NCBI RefSeq assembly: GCF_018919065.1
Contig: NZ_JAHLQG010000029.1
Span: 1 to 43,266, forward strand
Origin: Blautia sp. MSJ-9
GTDB taxonomy: Bacteria; Bacillota; Clostridia; Lachnospirales; Lachnospiraceae
Direction: 5' to 3'
Length of the DNA stretch: 43,266 bases
The position numbers were made by a program, and so were the translations under genes. Each line of letters starts with the position of its first letter. The stretch's first letter is position 1. Shown one piece after another: positions 6,326-14,205 of this stretch. Under the pieces are notes generated by a model that made no database searches, was not told where the DNA came from, and was given only the letters and a program-made list of their open reading frames with translations.

Positions 6326-6905
6326 AAAATTTTTCAAAATCTTTTGCATCTGCCAAAGTCATTTGACTTTAGTAATTAGAGGAAGTTAAAGGACTTCCTA
6401 AAATGAACCATGATAACAGAATATCCAATAATAACTGACGTGACATTTCATGCAGAGAGCACGAGGAAGATGCCGCTATAGGATTATAAGCCAAAACCAA
6501 GATTTTTAGTTCAGTCTGTAATGCTGCGAAAAAGCACTGACCGAAGCCAGCTGGCAGGCTGGTGATGCGATGATATGTATGAGATGCGATACACTTGCAG
6601 ATCCTGAGAAGTCTGTAACTGGTAAACCTATGAACTGCTGGAGCCTGGAAACGAGAGTTTTCGGGTTGTGGTCCGGAGTATGCATTCGGGCAGGTTATTA
6701 TTCCCTTCCTGCATATGCGGGAGTAACGATTCGGGGTATCGAGGATAAATAGAATCGAGCGAGCACTGTTTAATAATCAAATTGGCTATAGAGGTTATGC
6801 GGCAGAGCTTTCCTTATGGGAAAGAAACTCTGCCGTATTCCTGTGGAGCCAATATAGCGCTATGGATGCTTTACAAATAAAAATAATAGATTGGAGAGAG
6901 GACAA
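6326..6905. other. Gene-poor structured region before mazF
   Basis: No convincing gene is visible in 580 bases. Hairpins: AAAGTC/GACTTT (6355-6370), AGGAAGT/ACTTCCT (6380-6399), and a nested structure at 6781-6863. A frame from ATG 6410 reads MITEYPIITDVTFHAESTRK, is cut by an amber codon at 6479, and stays open to TGA 6563. A second frame (6570-6752, 60 codons) follows without a ribosome site. These may be the remains of one or two element genes, or a structured RNA. Confidence 0.4.
6781..6863 (+). other. Nested inverted repeats upstream of mazF
   Basis: An outer stem ATTGGCT (6781-6787) with AGCCAAT (6847-6853) encloses an inner stem ATGCGGCAGAG (6797-6807) with CTCTGCCGTAT (6828-6838), and a perfect palindrome ATAGCGCTAT (6854-6863) follows. 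It stands 43 bases before mazF. It could be an operator, an RNA leader, or a DNA processing site of the element. Confidence 0.5.
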
Positions 6906-7271
6906 ATGACAATCCGCAGAGGAGATATTTTATGGGCAGATCTCGGTATGTTTCCTGCAACATCTGTTCAGGGTGGTGTAAGACCGGTGATCGTAGTGAG
7001 CAATAATAAAGCCAATACATACAGTTCAGTCATAACGGTAATTCCGCTGACATCAAGAATATATAAGAAACGGTATTTGCCAACACATGTATTTATCAGT
7101 AAATATGATATGACGGGAATCCGAAAAGGAAGTTTGGCACTGGCTGAACAGGTTATGAGCATTTCTACGAAATGTATTATTGAGAAATGTGGAAGAGTGA
7201 ACAAGTGGAGCCTGGATCGGGTACTGAAAGCAGTACGGATTCAGATGGGAATGGAAGAGAAGACTACATAG
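6906..7271 (+). CDS. mazF: MazF/PemK-type endoribonuclease toxin
   Basis: The ATG at 6906 is preceded by GGAGAGAGG, so the frame's TTG at 6891 is not needed. The 121-residue product has the MazF fold signature: RRGDILWADLG at the start, SVQGGVRPVIVVSNN, then SSVITVIPLTS. MazF toxins are RNases that cut mRNA at short sites; R and S/T residues of these motifs form the active site in known members. The usual antitoxin (MazE) gene just upstream is missing; the upstream 580 bases hold only repeats and broken frames. The downstream 7328 gene could be a non-standard partner, or the toxin may be tamed or orphaned. Confidence 0.9.
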   Translation: MTIRRGDILWADLGMFPATSVQGGVRPVIVVSNNKANTYSSVITVIPLTSRIYKKRYLPTHVFISKYDMTGIRKGSLALAEQVMSISTKCIIEKCGRVNKWSLDRVLKAVRIQMGMEEKTT

Positions 7272-7327
7272 CAGTTACGAATATTTATTTTCGATAATGG
7301 TAACTATAGGAAAAGGAGGCGATGTCC

Positions 7328-7594
7328 ATGACAGCAGTTGAAAGATTAGAAGCGTTGAAAACGGTTGATATCAAAGAGATTGACCGAGATAGTTTGCCAA
7401 AGTACAAGGATTTGATTTCAGAGCTGGATAGCAGGAAAAGCAATAAGATGGAAGTGCTGCTTAATCACTCTGATAACCCGTATGTATATGAAGATATGGG
7501 CTATGTCGTAAAAAGTGTTTTTAATACAGCTGCTTCCCTTTCCTATATAGACTGTACAAAACAGCTTGTAGCAAAGAAAGCTGGATTGGCATAA
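7328..7594 (+). CDS. Small element protein (DUF6870-like)
   Basis: The ATG at 7328 is chosen over the one at 7322 because AAGGAGG (7313-7319) is 8 bases away from it. The 88-residue product reads LKTVDIKEIDRDSL near the start and NPYVYEDMGYVVKSVFN towards the end. This order resembles a family of small proteins frequent in conjugative elements of gut Clostridia (DUF6870), which share 'VDI..VDR.SL' and 'NPY...G..VVK'. No function is known. It lies 56 bases after mazF and 140 bases before the recombinase operon, whose own promoter begins after it. Confidence 0.7.
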   Translation: MTAVERLEALKTVDIKEIDRDSLPKYKDLISELDSRKSNKMEVLLNHSDNPYVYEDMGYVVKSVFNTAASLSYIDCTKQLVAKKAGLA

Positions 7595-7623
7595 GGGAAT
7601 AACTGGAACAACAAAATTTCATA

Positions 7624-7652
7624 TTCACACAGAAGACGAAGTGTGCTATAAT
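7624..7652 (+). promoter_or_regulatory. Promoter of the recombinase operon
   Basis: TTCACA (7624-7629), a 17-base spacer and TATAAT (7647-7652) with an upstream TG make an extended -10 promoter. A dyad CACAC (7626-7630) / GTGTG (7641-7645) lies between the boxes and could be an operator. Confidence 0.7.
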
Positions 7653-7655
7653 GCT

Positions 7656-7701
7656 AACAGGACTAAATTTGAATAGAGCACTTCTATTTAAGGGTTCTGT
7701 T
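7656..7701 (+). promoter_or_regulatory. Hairpin leader of the recombinase operon
   Basis: AACAG (7656-7660) pairs with CTGTT (7697-7701), and inside it AATAGA (7672-7677) pairs with TCTATT (7683-7688). The structure lies between the promoter and the ribosome site of the first recombinase. Confidence 0.35.
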
Positions 7702-7732
7702 TTGGCAGAATCTTTGGATAGGAGTGTTTTTT

Positions 7733-9370
7733 ATGCAAAAAAATATCTGGATAGCAGCCAAGTACCTTCGTCTCAGTATTGAGGACGGAGATAAGGCTGA
7801 AAGTGAATCTATTGTAAATCAGTCAATTTTGATTGATAACTATATGAAATCGACGTCTGATATTACTATTGTTGAGACATTTAAAGATGATGGTTTTTCA
7901 GGTACAGATTTTAATCGACCTGGTTTTCAGGCAATGCTCAAAGCAATTGAAAATAAGGAAATCAACTGTATCATTGTAAAAGATTTATCCCGATTTGGTA
8001 GGGAGCATATAGATGTTGATCGGTATATTCAAAAAGTATTTCCACAACTGGGAGTACGATTTATAGCAATCAATGATAATTATGATTCTGAAACAGCAAA
8101 CATTACCGATACACATCTTGTATTACCGGTAAAATCTTTTGTCAATGACACATATTGCAGACAGAATTCCCAAAAGGTACGAAGTCATTTAAGCGCAAAA
8201 CGGAATATTGGAGAATATGTTGGAAATTATGTGTCATATGGGTATAGAAAATGTAATGCTGATAAAAGTCAGATAGAAATTGATCCGGTTGCTGCAAAGC
8301 ATGTAAGAGATATTTTCACCTGGAAGATGGAGGGCATGAGCAATCAGCTGATTGCAGATAAACTGAATGAACTGGGAGTTCTTGCACCGGCTGATTACAA
8401 ACGTGCGACCGGAGTAAACTTCAAATCGTCATTTCAGACACATCTGACATCCAGGTGGTCAGCAGTAGCAATTATCCGTATCTTAAAGAATCCAATCTAC
8501 TATGGAGTGCTTCAACAGGGAAAATCCCAAAGAATTAACTATAAAGTTAAGGTGCAGAGGGCATTACCAAAGGAAGAATGGGTGATTTTTGAAAATCATC
8601 ATGAAGGTATCGTTACAAAAGAAGAATATGAAACAGTTCAGATGTTGCTTGCGAAGGATACCAGGATAGCACCCGGAGAAAACAGACTTTATTTGTTTGG
8701 TGGGTTATTATCCTGTGGAGACTGTGGAAGTAATCTGATCCGGCGAACTAACAGTTATAAAGGAGAAAAGACAGTTTTTTATATCTGTTCTTCTTACAAT
8801 AAAAAGAAGGATCAATGTTCCCGACATAGCATCAGAGAAGATGTGCTGATTCAGCTGGTGATGGATTCTTTGAAAATGTACAGTAAGATGACGGATGCCA
8901 TACGAAATGCAGTGGAGTATTTGAAAGAAAATTCTTTGGATACACAGACGTTGATACAGCATGATGACCAGATACTTGAATTACGAAACAAAGTCAATAA
9001 ATATTATAAGTTGTTACATTCATTATCGGGAAATCTTGCGTCAGGAGTTATTTCTAGGGATGATTACGCTTTGCTTAGAGAACGGTATCAGACAGAAATT
9101 AAAAGTCTGGAAAGCAATATTGAAAAGCAGGAAGAGTATATGGAAGATCTCCTTGAAAATAAACTGCTGTGCGAAGAATGGGTGAATACATTTCTTGAGA
9201 AACCGTCGCTGGGAGATCTTGACAGAGATATGCTTCTTCAGTATGTGGAAAAAATAAATGTATTTGAAGGAAGAAAAATAGAGATTGTTTACCGATTCCA
9301 AGATGAGTTGGTAACAGCTGCAAGATTGGCAGAACAGATTGGAAAAACAAAACAGGAGGTGGCTGTATAA
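7733..9370 (+). CDS. Large serine recombinase 1
   Basis: The ATG at 7733 has an ATAGGAG site 8 bases upstream; the frame's GTG at 7724 lies within it. The 545-residue product is a large serine site-specific recombinase: resolvase domain with nucleophile Ser15 in KYLRLS, DDGFSGTDFNRPGF, and [10 protein letters not shown]; then the recombinase domain; then a zinc ribbon near residue 326 (CGDCGSN, later CSSYNKKKDQC); then a coiled coil. Such enzymes cut and rejoin attachment sites through a covalent serine link. It is first of three such genes. Its TAA overlaps the ATG of the second (TAATG), so they are translationally coupled. Confidence 0.95.
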   Translation: MQKNIWIAAKYLRLSIEDGDKAESESIVNQSILIDNYMKSTSDITIVETFKDDGFSGTDFNRPGFQAMLKAIENKEINCIIVKDLSRFGREHIDVDRYIQKVFPQLGVRFIAINDNYDSETANITDTHLVLPVKSFVNDTYCRQNSQKVRSHLSAKRNIGEYVGNYVSYGYRKCNADKSQIEIDPVAAKHVRDIFTWKMEGMSNQLIADKLNELGVLAPADYKRATGVNFKSSFQTHLTSRWSAVAIIRILKNPIYYGVLQQGKSQRINYKVKVQRALPKEEWVIFENHHEGIVTKEEYETVQMLLAKDTRIAPGENRLYLFGGLLSCGDCGSNLIRRTNSYKGEKTVFYICSSYNKKKDQCSRHSIREDVLIQLVMDSLKMYSKMTDAIRNAVEYLKENSLDTQTLIQHDDQILELRNKVNKYYKLLHSLSGNLASGVISRDDYALLRERYQTEIKSLESNIEKQEEYMEDLLENKLLCEEWVNTFLEKPSLGDLDRDMLLQYVEKINVFEGRKIEIVYRFQDELVTAARLAEQIGKTKQEVAV

Positions 9371-11100
9371 TGGCAAGAACAAGAAATCGCCAGATGAAAC
9401 AGGCTGAAGCATTCGTACAGGCATCACCGCAGAAAATCTGGAAAGCCGGTATTTATACCAGAATATCTGTAGATATCAATGGTGAGAAGAGAGAATCACT
9501 GGAGACACAGAAACTGATCGCTCTTTCTTACGCAGAATCTCATCCGGATATTGAAGTTGTAAAGTTTTATAAGGATGACGGTATATCAGGTACGAAATTT
9601 GATCGAGATGACTTTGTGAGAATGCTTTGTGACATCAAAACAAAAGAAATAAATACGGTCATAGTAAAGGATTTATCACGATTTGGTCGAGATTTGGAAG
9701 AAGTATCAAAATACCTGGAAAAAATATTTCCATTTATGCAGGTGCGCTTTATATCAGTCAATGATAACTATGACAGTATCAGTCCAGAATGTGACAATCA
9801 GATGCTGGGAATCATGATATCGAATCTTGCAAATGATATGTACGCAAAAGATGCATCAGTAAAGATGACAAGTGCTATGAAAATTAAGATGGAGTCAGGT
9901 GAATATTGTGGTGGAGATGCTCCTTATGGGTATAAGAGAGCTAGAGATGAAAAAGGAAAATCTACTACTGTTCCCGATCCTTTAACTGCACCGTATGTAG
10001 TAGAAATATTTGAAAAACTTGCTGCAGGGCAGTCATATTTGAAAATTTCGAGAGAGTTTAATACCATGCTGCTGGCTTCGCCAAGGGTATACGCAAGAAC
10101 TGGGAAGTTATTCTTGGATAGAATTGACGAAACGGATATGCATTGGCAATCATCTGTAATTAAACAGATTGCGGAAAATAGGCACTATTTGGGAAATATT
10201 TATTCACATAAAACAAGAACCTCACTTCTTACAAAAGAAAAAAATGTAATGTTGGATAAAGAAGAATGGATTGAACATGTGAATACCCATAAGGCTATAG
10301 TGAGTGCTGAATTATTTGAAAAAGTACAAAATGTAATCAAATTAAAGCAGGAGAAAGCATTGCCCAAAAAAGATTTATCGAATATGCAGACTCATGGAAA
10401 ACAGGATAATAAGTATGTTGGATTGATATACTGTGGTGACTGTGGCGCTAATATGGTTCGGAGATACTATTACAGCGAAAAGAATGGTGTTTTGTATTAC
10501 AATTACTATTTCATTTGTGGTAATTATGCAAAAATTTCCAAGGAAAAATATAACTGTAATCGCTGGAAAGAAGAAGTAATTGATGAACTGGTGTATCGGG
10601 CACTCATCATGCAGCTAAAAACAGTATGTGAATTAAAAACGCAACTGAAACGCTTTAATGATGAATATTTTGAAACATTCCAAAAATATTTGAACAGGGA
10701 ACAGAGTAAGATTGTTCAGCTCAATAAAAGGAACGAAGCAAGACGATTTGAATTATATGAGCAATATGTTTCGGGCGAGATTGATACGGATGCATATAAT
10801 CGTATGACAGAAAGAATAACCGTGGTCGAAAAAGACCTGGTTACAAGACAGAAAGAAATTGAGAAGAGTAGAAAAATTACAGAAAAATTGTGTAAAAAGA
10901 ACTTCTCGTGGCTTGCTGAATTCAGTAAAGGAAAGAATTTGGAATTCCTTACAAAAGATGTTGTCCGTTCTTATATAAAGAAAATCTCTTTATATGAAGA
11001 CAAACGTATAGAGATCGAATTTAAATTTCAAGATGAAATACAGGCGTTATCAGAAATTTTAGAGGAGGGGGTGATCAGATGTCAGATGGTAAGTGCATAG
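9370..11100 (+). CDS. Large serine recombinase 2
   Basis: The ATG at 9370 shares one base with the stop of recombinase 1, and AGGAGG lies just upstream. The 576-residue product has a basic N-terminal extension of about 25 residues, nucleophile Ser33 in IYTRIS, DDGISGTKFDRDDF and [10 protein letters not shown]. The zinc ribbon has CGDCGAN near residue 354 followed by CGNY and a final CNRW. The coiled coil with basic ends follows. Differences from its neighbours in the resolvase region (TRIS rather than LRLS, SLETQ) show that the three are old paralogues, not recent copies. All catalytic motifs look intact. Confidence 0.95.
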   Translation: MARTRNRQMKQAEAFVQASPQKIWKAGIYTRISVDINGEKRESLETQKLIALSYAESHPDIEVVKFYKDDGISGTKFDRDDFVRMLCDIKTKEINTVIVKDLSRFGRDLEEVSKYLEKIFPFMQVRFISVNDNYDSISPECDNQMLGIMISNLANDMYAKDASVKMTSAMKIKMESGEYCGGDAPYGYKRARDEKGKSTTVPDPLTAPYVVEIFEKLAAGQSYLKISREFNTMLLASPRVYARTGKLFLDRIDETDMHWQSSVIKQIAENRHYLGNIYSHKTRTSLLTKEKNVMLDKEEWIEHVNTHKAIVSAELFEKVQNVIKLKQEKALPKKDLSNMQTHGKQDNKYVGLIYCGDCGANMVRRYYYSEKNGVLYYNYYFICGNYAKISKEKYNCNRWKEEVIDELVYRALIMQLKTVCELKTQLKRFNDEYFETFQKYLNREQSKIVQLNKRNEARRFELYEQYVSGEIDTDAYNRMTERITVVEKDLVTRQKEIEKSRKITEKLCKKNFSWLAEFSKGKNLEFLTKDVVRSYIKKISLYEDKRIEIEFKFQDEIQALSEILEEGVIRCQMVSA

Positions 11101-12686
11101 TAAAGTATTTAAGATTGTCGCTGGAAGATGAGGATATGCTGGATGAATCCAATAGTATTACCAATCAGAGAATTGTGATTGGGCAATACATAGCCAGTAA
11201 AAATGAGTTCAAAAATACGGAAGTGTTAGAATTCAAAGATGATGGCTATAGTGGAACGAATTTCGATCGCCCAGGATTCCAAAGTATGATGGAATTAGTA
11301 AGAGATGGAAAAGTCAGCACAATTATAGTGAAAGACCTTTCTCGATTCGGCAGGAATCATATAGAGGTTGACACATATCTGGAACAAATTTTTCCATTTA
11401 TGAATGTGAGATTCATAGCGATCAATGATAATGTTGATAGTATGAAATATGAATCTGGTATGCCGGGAATAGATGTTGGTTTCAGAAATATTATTAACGA
11501 ACATCATAGCATTGATACTTCCGTTAAAGTAAAAAGAACTTTGATACAGCGTCAGAAAGCTGGAAAATATATGGGAGCGAGAGCACCGTATGGATATTTG
11601 AAGCCTGATGAAGATGTGACCAGCCTCGTGATTAATCCGGAGACAGCGCCTGTTGTGAAGATGATATTTCAGAAATATCTTGATGGAATGAATATTACTC
11701 AGCTGGCACGTTACCTGAATGAGCAGAAAATTATGAGTCCAGGTCAATATAAAAGAGAAGTTCTGAAAACTGGTGTGAAGAAAACAACAGAAAAATATAT
11801 CTGGTATCCGGTAACTGTAAGACTGATACTGATGACAGAAACGTATACGGGAACTACGATTGGCGGCAAGTGGAAAGTTGCTTCGGTAGGAAGTAATAAG
11901 CATTTGAAAACAAAAGAAGAAGACTGGATTGTGGTTGAGGGTACGCATGAAGCGATTGTTTCTAAAGAGGTGTTTGATGCTGTACAGGAAAAGTTGGAAT
12001 TAAATTCCAGAAAGAGGAGCAAAACCCACAATAATAATTATCCGCTGAAAGGATTGGTAAAATGTGGGGGATGCGGTCAGAATCTACAGCATGTAACCAG
12101 ATGCAATCCGCACTTTAAGTGCCCAAGGAAATTTAATGCGGCAAATCAAGATTGTGTAACAGACAATTTATATGATGACGAGTTCAATGAGATGATTTTC
12201 AGGGCAATTAAGCTGTTTGCAAAGATCAGTGATGATGCTGAACCGGTACTCGAATTACAGAAAGCAGAATTAAAATCAAAAGTGAATGGAGCTGCAAAAA
12301 AGATTCGGGATGCCAAAGACAGTATTAGCAGATACAAGCACCAGAAGACTGAACTATATATGCGATATGCAATGGAAGAAATCTCAGAAGAAGAGTTCAC
12401 CAGAAAAAATGACAAGCTGGATAAACAAATTGAGAAAGAAACCTTAGCGATAGCGCAAATGGAGACAGAACAGAGTGAAGCGGCTGAACGTTTATTTGAA
12501 CTTCCGCCCGATGGCAGACAGTGCCTGACAGACCTGATCGAAGGAAATAAGCAATTAACCAGAGAGATAGCAGTAACTTTTATTCGTGGTATCAAGGTAT
12601 ATAATGATAAGCGAATAGAAATTGAATGGAATTTTGCTGATGAGCTGGTGAAGTATGTAGAGCAGGTGCAGAAAATCTGCAGTTGA
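11079..12686 (+). CDS. Large serine recombinase 3
   Basis: The ATG at 11079 lies inside the end of recombinase 2 (22-base overlap), with GGAGGGGG before it. The 535-residue product has nucleophile Ser14 in [30 protein letters not shown], a recombinase domain, a zinc ribbon at about residue 328 (CGGCGQN, then [12 protein letters not shown]) and a coiled coil ([18 protein letters not shown]). It is the gene nearest the element end, 49 bases from the enolase junction. Sets of two such enzymes are known from SCC elements (CcrA/CcrB); the triple set here suggests that more than one is needed, or that they act on different sites. Confidence 0.95.
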   Translation: MSDGKCIVKYLRLSLEDEDMLDESNSITNQRIVIGQYIASKNEFKNTEVLEFKDDGYSGTNFDRPGFQSMMELVRDGKVSTIIVKDLSRFGRNHIEVDTYLEQIFPFMNVRFIAINDNVDSMKYESGMPGIDVGFRNIINEHHSIDTSVKVKRTLIQRQKAGKYMGARAPYGYLKPDEDVTSLVINPETAPVVKMIFQKYLDGMNITQLARYLNEQKIMSPGQYKREVLKTGVKKTTEKYIWYPVTVRLILMTETYTGTTIGGKWKVASVGSNKHLKTKEEDWIVVEGTHEAIVSKEVFDAVQEKLELNSRKRSKTHNNNYPLKGLVKCGGCGQNLQHVTRCNPHFKCPRKFNAANQDCVTDNLYDDEFNEMIFRAIKLFAKISDDAEPVLELQKAELKSKVNGAAKKIRDAKDSISRYKHQKTELYMRYAMEEISEEEFTRKNDKLDKQIEKETLAIAQMETEQSEAAERLFELPPDGRQCLTDLIEGNKQLTREIAVTFIRGIKVYNDKRIEIEWNFADELVKYVEQVQKICS

Positions 12687-12687
12687 A

Positions 12688-13593
12688 GTGATGATGGACA
12701 AATTACAAAAATTTTGTGTCATTAGCTTGACACAAGGGGGACGCCATGCAGATAATACTGTAGACCTGCAGGAGTTCATGATCATGCCTGTTGGTGCAAA
12801 AAACATGGAACATGCTATCCGTATGTGCGCAGAAGTGTATCAGTTCCTCAAAATCATCCTGAAGCACAGAAATCTGTCAACTGCAGTAGGCGACGAAGGC
12901 GGCTTTGCACCAGACCTTCCTGATTCGGAAAGTGTTCTGGAACTGATCATAGAAGCAGTAAAAAAAGCAGGCTATGAATCGGAGAAAGACATCTGCATTG
13001 CTATTGATGCCGCAGCCAGTGAACTGTATGATGAAGAAAGAGGCGTATACGTTTTTCCGGGTGAGGGAAAGATGAAAGGCGAAGAAGTCCTCAGAGATGC
13101 AGGAGAGATGATTGATTATTATGAGAAATTGATCGAGAAATTCCCGATCGTTTCCATCGAAGACGGTCTCGAAGAAGACGACTGGGAGGGATGGAAGCAG
13201 ATGACAGAGCGACTTGGAAAAAGGATCCAGCTTGTGGGTGACGATCTGTTTGTAACCAACATTAAGCGTCTCGCCTGCGGAATCAGACTGCAGGCAGCCA
13301 ATGCAATCCTGGTAAAAGTAAACCAGATCGGAACTCTCTCAGAAGCACTGGATGCCGTAGAAATGGCCCAGAAATCCGGATACAGAGCCGTAATTTCCCA
13401 CAGATCAGGCGAATCCGAAGACTCCTTTATCGCAGACCTCGCAGTAGCCACAGGCGCTGGCCAGATTAAAACCGGAGCCCCCTGCCGCTCAGACCGAAAC
13501 GCCAAATACAACCAGCTTCTGCGCATTCATGAGGCGCTTGGAGAGCTGGAAGTGTATGAAAATCCTTTTAAAGAGGCCGAAAAAACCTGTTAA
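12688..13593 (+). pseudogene. eno: Enolase, C-terminal part, split by the element
   Basis: Enolase turns 2-phosphoglycerate into phosphoenolpyruvate in glycolysis. The open frame (301 codons from GTG 12688) has about 16 element-derived codons, then enolase homology from [18 protein letters not shown] onward. Catalytic-barrel residues are intact: GDEGGFAPD, the Asp of AIDAAASE, the Glu of [18 protein letters not shown], the Lys of [18 protein letters not shown] and [11 protein letters not shown]. The N-terminal domain and first barrel strands, about 150 residues with the mobile active-site loop, are missing, and no ribosome site precedes the GTG/ATG cluster. The gene is followed by secG, rnr and smpB, its usual neighbours, so this is the native locus. 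It can function only after element excision, unless another eno exists. Confidence 0.92.
12705..12740. other. Right attachment region of the element in eno
   Basis: A perfect inverted repeat TTGTGTCA (12714-12721), six bases, TGACACAA (12728-12735) ends exactly where enolase-coding sequence begins (GG at 12736). It overlaps a second short dyad, ACAAAA-A-TTTTGT (12705-12717). Placement next to the recombinase genes and at the boundary suggests an attR arm bound by a recombinase; the crossover dinucleotide is probably in the G run at 12736-12740. It could instead be an operon terminator, but no T-run follows. Confidence 0.6.
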
Positions 13594-13609
13594 AAACTCC
13601 GAAATGTAG

Positions 13610-13638
13610 TTGAAATCCCATTCCGGCTATGTTACAAT
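13610..13638 (+). promoter_or_regulatory. Promoter of secG
   Basis: TTGAAA (13610-13615), 17 bases, TACAAT (13633-13638). It lets secG be transcribed independently of the broken eno. Confidence 0.75.
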
Positions 13639-13668
13639 GAAACTCAGTTGATTAGGAGGTGTAACGAA

Positions 13669-13905
13669 GTGCAGATTGTTAAGATTATTCTGAGTATCAT
13701 TTTCATAATAGATTGCATCGCCCTTACAGTCGTAGTTCTTATGCAGGAAGGTAAGCAGCAGGGACTTGGTGCCATTGCCGGAGCAGCAGAGACATACTGG
13801 GGTAAGAACAAGGGTCGTTCCATGGAGGGCGGACTTGTTAAGGCTACTACTATTATGGGAGTTTTATTTTTCGTAATTTCTGTAGCGTTAAATATGCTGG
13901 GTTAA
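13669..13905 (+). CDS. secG: Preprotein translocase subunit SecG
   Basis: The start is the GTG at 13669, 9 bases after AGGAGG (13654-13659); the frame extends to a TTG at 13648 that lies before the ribosome site. The 78-residue product has two membrane helices (IVKIILSIIFIIDCIALTVV and TTIMGVLFFVISVALNMLG) joined by the family's loop, VLMQEGKQQGLGAIAGAAET followed by a basic GKNKGRSMEG. SecG helps the SecYEG channel move proteins across the membrane. Its place between eno and rnr is the typical clostridial order. Confidence 0.95.
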   Translation: MQIVKIILSIIFIIDCIALTVVVLMQEGKQQGLGAIAGAAETYWGKNKGRSMEGGLVKATTIMGVLFFVISVALNMLG

Positions 13906-13922
13906 TTTAGAATGAAACTGGA

Positions 13923-13953
13923 AACACTCTTGTCACGTACAAGGGTGTTTTTT
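13923..13953 (+). terminator. Intrinsic terminator after secG
   Basis: AACACTCTTGT (13923-13933) pairs with ACAAGGGTGTT (13939-13949), followed by T to 13953. Confidence 0.9.
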
Positions 13954-14184
13954 ATGTCATATAAAAACATTTTGAATCACTTTTCTGATATAATAAATGA
14001 TATGATATCGGATTCCATACCTTTTTATCCTGACATTAATGATATTGAACATTGTCTCGAATGAAAAAGAGAACAACTGCACTTTTAGATTGGCTATGAG
14101 TGAGACGCAAATGTGGATGATTTTATCCGTCTGATTCAAGCTACGAGGGAATGGGAATACATTTATTCACCTGATATTTTATAA
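13954..14184 (+). pseudogene. Remnant reading frame with three nonsense codons
   Basis: From an ATG at 13954, directly after the secG terminator, one frame runs to TAA 14182 with only three interruptions (TGA, TAG, TGA) in the middle. The readable parts are MSYKNILNHFSDIINDMI... and, at the end, DDFIRLIQATREWEYIYSP. No frameshift is needed, which suggests recent decay by point mutation. I do not recognise the family. There is no ribosome site at the ATG, so the true start may have been further upstream and lost. Confidence 0.4.
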
Positions 14185-14205
14185 GTTATGAATTAAAGGA
14201 GCAAC

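Larger units (their letters stand above)
1..12735. mobile_element. Right part of an integrative element inserted in eno
   Basis: Everything from the left edge to about 12,735 looks like accessory DNA, ending in three tandem large serine recombinases 49 bases before enolase sequence resumes in mid-gene. The left end, any relaxase and any transfer genes lie outside the window, so whether it is conjugative, mobilizable or a phage relative cannot be told. Cargo seen here: a Y-family polymerase cassette, sigma-like and XRE regulators, a PD-(D/E)XK nuclease and a MazF toxin. The right boundary is inferred from where enolase homology starts (the GG of GGRHADN) and from a perfect inverted repeat that stops at that base. 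Confidence 0.85.

Noticed and set aside
6570..6752. 60-codon frame as a real gene
   Set aside because: No ribosome site and no recognisable motif; kept only as part of the structured region.
13954..14184. Stop-codon recoding (for example selenocysteine)
   Set aside because: Two TGA and one TAG are present, no SECIS-like stem follows them closely, and there is no ribosome site; decay is simpler.
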